Of a stretch of DNA of 64,000 bases, positions 58,973-64,000 are shown piece by piece. The notes under the pieces were generated by a model, which made no database searches, was not told the DNA's origin, and saw only the letters and a program-made list of their open reading frames with translations. The first letter of the stretch is position 1; the number at the start of each line of letters is the position of its first letter. A program made the position numbers and the translations under genes. The stretch covers positions 4,092,001 to 4,156,000 of the forward strand of contig NZ_CP048882.1 of NCBI RefSeq assembly GCF_015910445.1. Reading direction: 5' to 3'. Origin of the DNA: Streptomyces bathyalis. Lineage in GTDB: Bacteria > Actinomycetota > Actinomycetes > Streptomycetales > Streptomycetaceae.

Positions 58973-59983
58973 ATGTCTGAGCCCAACTCCTCTGATCCGA
59001 CGGCCCCGACGACCGGCGGACTCGCCTCGCGCCGTCCGCTCGGGCGGCTCTCCGTATCGCCGCTGTGCCTCGGCGGCAACGTCTTCGGCTGGACGGCCGA
59101 CGAAGCCGCATCCTTCGACGTCCTCGACACCTACACCGCGGCGGGCGGCAATTTCATCGACACCGCCGACGTCTACTCCGGCAGGCGCCACGGCGTCGAC
59201 GGCGGCATGGACTCCGAGACCGTCATCGGCAACTGGACGGCGGCGCGCGGCAACCGCGACGACGTCGTCATCGCCACCAAGGTGGGTGCGCACCCCGACC
59301 GCAGGGGACTCTCCGCCGCCAACATCAAGGCCGCGGCCGACGATTCGCTGCGCCGGCTCCGCACCGACCGCATCGACCTCTACTACACGCACTTCGACGA
59401 CGAGAGCACCGAGGTCTCCGAGATCGTCTCCGCGCTCGACGATCTCGTACGCGCGGGCAAGGTCCGCGAGATCGGCGCGTCCAACATCTCACCGGAACGC
59501 CTCGAAGCGTCCCTCGACTTCAGCGCCGAGGCCGGCGCCGGCACGGCCCGCTACGCCGCGCTCCAGCCGCACTACAACCTCGTCTCGCGCGACACCTACG
59601 AAGGCCCCCTGGCGGAGCTCGCCGAGCGCCGGCAGCTCGCGGTCATGCCGTACTTCGCGCTGGCCATGGGGTTCCTCACCGGCAAGTACCGTGCGGAGCA
59701 AGGCGGTTCGGCGGGCACGGGAGCAAGCCCGCGCGCCGAGCGTGCCTCGAAGTACCTGGAGACGGAGAGCGGCCCCCGCGTACTCGCCGCCCTCGACCGG
59801 ATCGCCGAGGCCCGGGGCGTCGCCCACGCGACGATCGCCATCGCCTGGCTGCTGACCCGCCCCACCGTCACCTCCCCGATCGCCAGCGCCCGCTCACGCG
59901 AGCAACTCCTGCCGCTGCTGGCGCTCGACGAGGTCCGACTGACCCCGGAGGAGACGAAGCTTCTGACGGAGGCGTCGGAGTAG
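58973..59983 (+). CDS. Aldo/keto reductase
   Basis: 336 residues, (beta/alpha)8 NADPH-dependent reductase. Catalytic tetrad visible: Asp and Tyr in NFIDTADVYS, Lys in VIATKVGAH, His in YYTHFDD. Further signature LGRLSVSPLCLGGNVFGWTAD at the start and VREIGASNIS, then GVAHATIAIAWLL near the end. It is of the Tas/YajO-like branch. ATG at 58973. Monocistronic; physiological substrate unknown. Confidence 0.92.
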   Translation: MSEPNSSDPTAPTTGGLASRRPLGRLSVSPLCLGGNVFGWTADEAASFDVLDTYTAAGGNFIDTADVYSGRRHGVDGGMDSETVIGNWTAARGNRDDVVIATKVGAHPDRRGLSAANIKAAADDSLRRLRTDRIDLYYTHFDDESTEVSEIVSALDDLVRAGKVREIGASNISPERLEASLDFSAEAGAGTARYAALQPHYNLVSRDTYEGPLAELAERRQLAVMPYFALAMGFLTGKYRAEQGGSAGTGASPRAERASKYLETESGPRVLAALDRIAEARGVAHATIAIAWLLTRPTVTSPIASARSREQLLPLLALDEVRLTPEETKLLTEASE

Positions 59984-60024
59984 GGCGGTTGATGGCGGGG
60001 AGCCGTGACGCAGGCTTGTAGGAG

Positions 60025-60057
60025 TCCGGGTCGGGCGGGCCCGGGGCCGGACCCGGA
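60025..60057. terminator. Hairpin between convergent AKR and PPOX genes
   Basis: TCCGGGTC (60025-60032) pairs with GACCCGGA (60050-60057). Confidence 0.6.
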
Positions 60058-60084
60058 ATCACCGGAGTCGGCCGAAGACCTCGC

Positions 60085-60510
60085 TCAGCGCTGGAGGGGC
60101 TGCCCGTACGCGTGGTCGATGCCGAGGCGCACGACCAGGCGCCGGTCGGCGACCATCGCCGCGCGGTACTCGTCCCAGTCGGGATGCTCGCCCTGGACCG
60201 CGCGGAAGACCTCGATCAGCTCCTCGACCGTGTCGTCCTGCGGGTCGGTGGCGACGGGCGTCAGCTCCGCGTTGCCCTCGGCCACCGTCCACGCCCAGCC
60301 GTCGTCGCTCCTGACGTGGAAGCTCGCGCGCGGATCCCGCAGCAGATTCCGCGTCTTGGCGCGGTCGGCCGTGACGGAGATCCGGATGAGCCGACGGGCC
60401 GAGTCGTAGGTGTAGTTGACGTTCGACAACTGCGGCCGTCCGTCCCGCTTGAGAGTCACGAGCACGCCCAACTTGTGCTCGGCGAACAGCGCGAGCAGTT
60501 CTTCGTCCAC
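60085..60510 (-). CDS. PPOX-class (FMN/F420-dependent) oxidoreductase
   Basis: 141 residues, split-barrel flavin/deazaflavin fold: EELLALFAEHKLGVLVTLKRDGRPQLSNVNYTYD, RISVTADRAKTRNLLRDPRASFHV, WAWTVAEGNAEL and the end RLVVRLGIDHAYG. The T-A-D-R-x-K-T-R-N pattern is that of the F420-dependent TIGR03618 group, so F420 is the probable cofactor. GTG at 60510 follows CCGAGG; the longer frame upstream lacks family similarity. Confidence 0.87.
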   Translation of the reverse strand: MDEELLALFAEHKLGVLVTLKRDGRPQLSNVNYTYDSARRLIRISVTADRAKTRNLLRDPRASFHVRSDDGWAWTVAEGNAELTPVATDPQDDTVEELIEVFRAVQGEHPDWDEYRAAMVADRRLVVRLGIDHAYGQPLQR

Positions 60511-60575
60511 GATCCTCGGCCTGTCCTCTCGGTCTGTCCGGGCCGTCCGCCCGGAGGCGCTGCCGGGTGCGCCCG

Positions 60576-60788
60576 TCAGAACTGCCGACGCTTGACGGCG
60601 TCCACGAACGCGCCCCAACCGCCGGCGGGAAACACCACGACGGCGCCGACGCTACCGGCGCGCTTGCTGTCCCGTACGGGAACGACACCGGGCAGGCCAC
60701 GCGCGACCTCGACGCAGTTACCCCCGTCCCCGTTGCTGTAGCTGCTCTTGTGCCAGGCGGCACCGCTCAGATCAACGTGAGTCGTCAT
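60576..60788 (-). CDS. DUF397 family small protein
   Basis: 70 residues, core AAWHKSSYSNGDGGNCVEVARGLPGVVPVRDSKRAGSVGAVVVFPAGGWGAFVDAVK. This is the DUF397 pattern (WxKSSYS...GxxCVEVA...VRDSK). Genes of this family pair with XRE/DUF5753 regulators all over Streptomyces (whiJ- and abaA-like clusters), where the small acidic protein modulates the DNA-binding partner. It overlaps the end of the XRE gene by 17 bp, so the two are translationally coupled. Confidence 0.93.
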   Translation of the reverse strand: MTTHVDLSGAAWHKSSYSNGDGGNCVEVARGLPGVVPVRDSKRAGSVGAVVVFPAGGWGAFVDAVKRRQF

Positions 60789-61620
60789 TTGCGTAGTCCT
60801 CTGCAGCAGCCTCAATCATCGTCAGGGACGCCCTGGGAGGTGACGCAGCGGCCCTCAGCAGATCGTACGACTTGGTGTACTTCTTCACGAGCGCCAAGTC
60901 ATCGATGGTTTGCCCGCTGTGCAGCGACTCCGTATAGGCCAGTGCAGGAGCATCGTCAAAGGTCATCAACATGACCGATCCGATCATGAAGGGGTGCGCC
61001 CCGGCGTTCAACGGCAGCACCTGCGTAATGACGCGTCCCCGCCGGGCCAGCGCGGCGATGTGCTCGAACTGCTCGGCCATGGCACCTGACTCCATGATCG
61101 GCTGATGCAGCAGCAGCTCGTGCAGAATCACCCAGTATTCGGGCCTCTTCGGCTCGTCGAAGACGACCGCGCGCTCCAGCCGTGCCGCTACCTTCTTGTC
61201 GACGTCCTCACTCAGATCCAGCGGATACTGCGCCCGCACGACGGCCCGGGCGTAGGCATCGGTCTGCAACAGCCCCGGAATCAGAGTCGGCGCCCACTCG
61301 TCGATGGTGCGTGCGCGCTTCTCCTGCTCCACCACGTCGGCGAAGTACTCGGCGTGGCCGCTCTGCTTCGCCTTCCTCGCATCGTCGCAGCGCCGCTCGA
61401 AGAACCCATCGGTGTCCAGGAGTTGATCGGCGTGGCGCGCAAGATCCAGTGGCATCCGCCGGTCACCCATCTCGATCTGGCTCAGGAAAGCGACGCTGTA
61501 GAAGCAGCCCTCCGCTAACTCCTGGAGTGTGAGCCCGGCGTTCTCCCGCTTCCAGCGCAACTCGGCCCCGTAGAACGCGGGAACGCTCGCCGCCGCATCG
61601 ACGTCCTTGCGTGGTGGCAT
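60772..61620 (-). CDS. XRE-family regulator with DUF5753 (WhiJ-like)
   Basis: 282 residues. N-terminal HTH YGAELRWKRENAGLTLQELAEGCFYSVAFLSQIEMGDRRMPLDLA, then DUF5753: RTIDEWAPTLIPGLLQTDAYARAVVRA, VAARLERAVVFDEPKRPEYWVILHELLLHQPI, RRGRVITQVLPLNAGAHPFMIGSVMLMTFDDAPALAYTES. Together with DUF397 and a divergent HATPase gene it forms the classic three-part Streptomyces regulatory locus. A strong dyad at 61693-61720 in the promoter region is its probable operator. ATG at 61620. Confidence 0.93.
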   Translation of the reverse strand: MPPRKDVDAAASVPAFYGAELRWKRENAGLTLQELAEGCFYSVAFLSQIEMGDRRMPLDLARHADQLLDTDGFFERRCDDARKAKQSGHAEYFADVVEQEKRARTIDEWAPTLIPGLLQTDAYARAVVRAQYPLDLSEDVDKKVAARLERAVVFDEPKRPEYWVILHELLLHQPIMESGAMAEQFEHIAALARRGRVITQVLPLNAGAHPFMIGSVMLMTFDDAPALAYTESLHSGQTIDDLALVKKYTKSYDLLRAAASPPRASLTMIEAAAEDYANDDSR

Positions 61621-61692
61621 GGTTGATGACCTCCGCATTCAGCACGGGTTGCCGCTGAACCTGAACCCCTGTCACATTACGCAGCGGGCTTC

Positions 61693-61720
61693 CACTCTGT
61701 GAGTGATACGTCACAGAGTG
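61693..61720. promoter_or_regulatory. Operator-like inverted repeat between XRE and HATPase-NUDIX genes
   Basis: CACTCTGTGA (61693-61702) and TCACAGAGTG (61711-61720) form a perfect 10-bp inverted repeat with an 8-nt spacer (centre to centre about two helical turns), 20 bp before the divergent ATG. Confidence 0.65.
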
Positions 61721-61740
61721 CACCGAAAGGCTGTGGATCG

Positions 61741-62646
61741 ATGACCGGCGGCGAAGAACGCCCCGCCCTCGCGGAGCTCGAACGGCAACACCTGACGCGA
61801 AGGTGCTGCGTCACCCTGACGATCCCGCTCCTCGCGGAACCCGAAGCCCTCTCGCCCGTACGCCACCGCATCGGCGCCTACTTCGAGCTGTGGGGCCTGC
61901 CCGAACTCGCCGAGGTGGCCCGCCTCTGCGTCAGCGAACTCCTCACCAATGCGATCGTCCACGTCGGTCCTGGCACCCCTGTCACCCTCCACGCCTCCAT
62001 GGCCAGGCCTCGCCCGCGTCTCAGCCTCACGGACCCGGCCCCGGGTGCGCTTCCGCTCCTCCAACGGGCGGAGGATGATGCGGAGTCCGGCCGGGGGCTG
62101 GCACTCCTGGACGCGCTGACACTCAGGTGTGGCGTGGACAGCGGGAAGCACAGCAAGACGGTGTGGTGTGAGCTCGACAGTCGGCCAAACCTCGCTACCT
62201 CGGCAAGTAGGCTGCCAACCATGACGGACGAGGCGAACCCCCCGCGCGTGGTGGTCGGCGGCGCGATCTGCGATCAAGGGCGGCTACTCGCCGCCCGACG
62301 CACGGCTCCTCCTGCGCTGGCGGGACGTTGGGAGCTGCCCGGCGGCAAGGTCGAGCCAGGTGAGACCCCGGATCAGGCCCTCGTGCGTGAACTACACGAG
62401 GAACTGGGTATCGAAATCGAAGCCATTGCGCGAGTACCGGGCGAGTGGCCTTTGAAGCAGGATCTTGTCCTGCACGTTTGGCAGGCACGGCTCCTCAAGG
62501 GCGAGCCACAACCACTACAAGATCATGATGAGTTGCGTTGGCTCGCCCCTGACGAAGCCTTCGATGTCGACTGGTTGGACCAAGACCGCCCGGCCGTCGG
62601 GGCGGTCATGGAGGCGCTTACGCGCCCAGCGTCCCAGCAACCATAG
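61741..62646 (+). CDS. HATPase (anti-sigma-like) domain fused in frame to a NUDIX hydrolase
   Basis: 301 residues in one uninterrupted frame. First half (about 20-155): GHKL ATPase of the RsbW-like group, with VARLCVSELLTNAIVHVG (N box), SLTDPAPGALPLL and GRGLALLDALT (G box region), ending KTVWCELD. Second half from Met161 (ATG 62221): MTDEANPPRVVVGGAICD and the NUDIX box GKVEPGETPDQALVRELHEELGI, giving a MutT-like nucleotide pyrophosphohydrolase. In other Streptomyces these are separate proteins. A TAGGCT box 7 nt before ATG 62221 suggests the NUDIX part is also made alone. ATG 61741 is chosen with GAAAGG upstream; GTG 61699 is possible. Confidence 0.8.
   Translation: MTGGEERPALAELERQHLTRRCCVTLTIPLLAEPEALSPVRHRIGAYFELWGLPELAEVARLCVSELLTNAIVHVGPGTPVTLHASMARPRPRLSLTDPAPGALPLLQRAEDDAESGRGLALLDALTLRCGVDSGKHSKTVWCELDSRPNLATSASRLPTMTDEANPPRVVVGGAICDQGRLLAARRTAPPALAGRWELPGGKVEPGETPDQALVRELHEELGIEIEAIARVPGEWPLKQDLVLHVWQARLLKGEPQPLQDHDELRWLAPDEAFDVDWLDQDRPAVGAVMEALTRPASQQP
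62208..62213 (+). promoter_or_regulatory. Internal leaderless promoter -10 box before the NUDIX part
   Basis: TAGGCT followed by GCCAACC and ATG (62221), the same 7-nt layout as at purF. Would yield a free NUDIX protein of 141 aa. Confidence 0.45.
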
Positions 62647-62655
62647 TCGGCAGCG

Positions 62656-64000
62656 TTATGTGTGAGTGATAGAAGAATAAGTCAAGACGTCGGCGGGAAG
62701 TTCGTGGTTGAGCTTCCAAACAATGGCCATTGGCTTGCTTCCTTCGTGGCGCGCGTACTCTACCGGCCCCAGAAGTGTTGATGGATGTGGCCTTCCGATG
62801 TCCGTTGTCTTGTATCGACGTACGAAGAGCAAGACTTGCGACCCTTGCGCCTGATGGTTCTGGTACCGCTTCCCTACCTCAGACGTGGATGACGTGGCGT
62901 TCTGGGACTCCCAGTGGAAACGATCCGGGCCCATTGCGTAATCCCTGTATCGGGTCTCTGGTGAGAAGTCCTTATCCTCTTTCTCGAGCGTCACGAACAG
63001 TGCATCCGCCTGCTCTGCCTTGCACCATTTCACACCTTCGCGGAAGTTGATCGGGAGGGCGCCACCCAGCTCAACCTCGCCCAGGGCGGGGAGGTACTCC
63101 TCGCGGCTGTATGAACAGTGAACCAAGAGTGTTTCTGGAAGTCGGTCATCGCGTATTGGTAGCGTCTCAGTGTGTTCCAGGTTGTACTCCAGAACCTGCC
63201 GTACCTCATCGCGAAAGTAGGTCTGCTCCCTTAGCGTTGACAACGCTTCCTCGTAGCTGGAAAACCCGCCACCTCCAGGCCACAAGGAAAAGAACAGCAT
63301 GCGCGCGAATGACTGGTCCTTTTTACTCATCTGATCGTAGGGTGTGGCATTTTCCGCGAGTATTCGCTTGTATGCGTGCACGCGAAGTGAATCATCCACG
63401 TGAAGAAAGGAGAATACGCGCTTGAGGAGTTCTGTCTCGCCTGGCGGGGCGGGTGTGCGCAACAAGCCTGCGCGACGAAGGAGCCCAGTCCACGAAGACT
63501 CCCTCCCGCGGTAGAGTTCCTTGAGGTCCCGGCCGCTTTCTCGCAAGTATTCGGCAAGTTCAAGGGTTCCCACCTCCCGAACTTCCTCGGCAAGGCGCTT
63601 GACGTTGACGTCGACTTGGGATCGAATATTCTCGACCACTCGTTCCTTTGACTTTTTATCGAGAATCAACCGGCAGCCCGCCGGAAGATTCGGAAAGCCT
63701 GCCTCGGCACTTGCGAGCAGTCGCTTGCGGCTGAGACCAGTCAGAGATTTGTACTGCGGCTCAAAATGGTACTCGCGCCTGTGTTGGCCGATGAAGTCCA
63801 GGACGGTCAGTACAGGCTTGTTTGCCGTACGGCGGAGCCCGCGTCCGAACTGTTGTAGGAAAACAGTCGGACTTGAGGTAGGCCTCAGCAGTAGAAGGGT
63901 GTCGACGTCAGGGATATCGAGTCCCTCATTGAAGAGGTCGACGGAGAAAAGGACTTGAAGCCTTCCAGCCTTGAACTCGTCGATGGCGTGGTCCCTCGCT
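62656..64000 (-). CDS. Superfamily II helicase with DUF3427, 5' end beyond the window
   Basis: Partial: 448 codons with the stop inside the window. The visible N-terminal part is the end of helicase domain 2: DEFKAGRLQVLFSVDLFNEGLDIPDVD (motif V) and SPTVFLQQFGRGLR (motif VI). DUF3427 follows from about LDFIGQHRREYHFEPQYKSLTGLSRKRLL to the C-terminus (LLFVRRYKTTDIG...MAIVWKLNHELPADVLTYSSI). Full proteins of this type usually start with a phospholipase D-like nuclease domain. Third-position A/T is clearly more frequent than elsewhere in the window, suggesting horizontal acquisition. Converges on the NUDIX gene with only 9 bp between stops. Confidence 0.9.
   Translation of the reverse strand, partial: ARDHAIDEFKAGRLQVLFSVDLFNEGLDIPDVDTLLLLRPTSSPTVFLQQFGRGLRRTANKPVLTVLDFIGQHRREYHFEPQYKSLTGLSRKRLLASAEAGFPNLPAGCRLILDKKSKERVVENIRSQVDVNVKRLAEEVREVGTLELAEYLRESGRDLKELYRGRESSWTGLLRRAGLLRTPAPPGETELLKRVFSFLHVDDSLRVHAYKRILAENATPYDQMSKKDQSFARMLFFSLWPGGGGFSSYEEALSTLREQTYFRDEVRQVLEYNLEHTETLPIRDDRLPETLLVHCSYSREEYLPALGEVELGGALPINFREGVKWCKAEQADALFVTLEKEDKDFSPETRYRDYAMGPDRFHWESQNATSSTSEVGKRYQNHQAQGSQVLLFVRRYKTTDIGRPHPSTLLGPVEYARHEGSKPMAIVWKLNHELPADVLTYSSITHT

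Overview
The window is chromosomal DNA of a Streptomyces-type actinomycete. The evidence is very high G+C, strong G/C bias at third codon positions, frequent GTG starts, leaderless promoters, and the gene order purF-purM-DUF3073-valine dehydrogenase-(conserved ORF)-bldC, which belongs to the conserved Streptomyces core. I see no CRISPR array, no intact insertion sequence and no prophage.

Layout. 0-0.44 kb: decayed C-terminal piece of a FAD monooxygenase gene. 0.5-7.1 kb: purine synthesis (purF, purM), a DUF3073 protein, vdh, a conserved ORF and the developmental regulator bldC with a clear intrinsic terminator. 7.5-13.6 kb: a DUF6274 protein, tRNA-Asp, the giant DEAH helicase HrpA and an ABC-2-like membrane protein. 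13.7-22 kb: secreted or membrane enzymes (sphingomyelinase, FG-GAP repeat protein, PI-PLC-domain membrane protein) around a 2-methylisoborneol operon (methyltransferase plus terpene cyclase). 22-30 kb: small conserved proteins, a tRNA Glu-Asp-Phe cluster with a tRNA-Phe relic beside it, a metallophosphoesterase, a zincin overlapping two fluoride-channel genes, a DEAD-box helicase and tRNA-Lys.

30-35 kb: an accessory catabolic cluster (Asp-nucleophile hydrolase, FAD amine/amino-acid oxidase, MFS transporter) divergent from a CdaR/PucR-type regulator. 35-40 kb: a DUF4333 lipoprotein, two divergent paralogous membrane proteins, and a three-gene type VII secretion-like module. 40-45.6 kb: glycosyltransferase, FkbM methyltransferase, and two divergent citrate synthase homologues, one with a fused N-terminal helix-turn-helix, around a TTGAT-rich operator-like region. 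45.6-51.5 kb: the thiopeptide-sensing regulator TipA under its typical palindromic promoter, then a choline/betaine-type operon (aldehyde dehydrogenase, GMC oxidoreductase, APC permease).

51.5-60.5 kb: SDR, D-Ala-D-Ala carboxypeptidase, SpoIIE phosphatase, Rieske membrane protein, an M23 peptidase behind a c-di-AMP (ydaO) riboswitch, aldo/keto reductase and a PPOX-fold protein. 60.5-64 kb: an XRE/DUF397 regulatory pair, divergent from an in-frame HATPase-NUDIX fusion, and the 3' part of a DUF3427 superfamily II helicase that runs off the window and has noticeably lower G+C.

The points most worth following are the type VII-like module, the HTH-citrate synthase with its AT-rich operator region, the MIB cyclase with a short N-terminus, an altered Asp-rich motif and no adjacent encapsulin gene, the HATPase-NUDIX fusion with an internal leaderless promoter, and the catabolic cluster at 30-35 kb.
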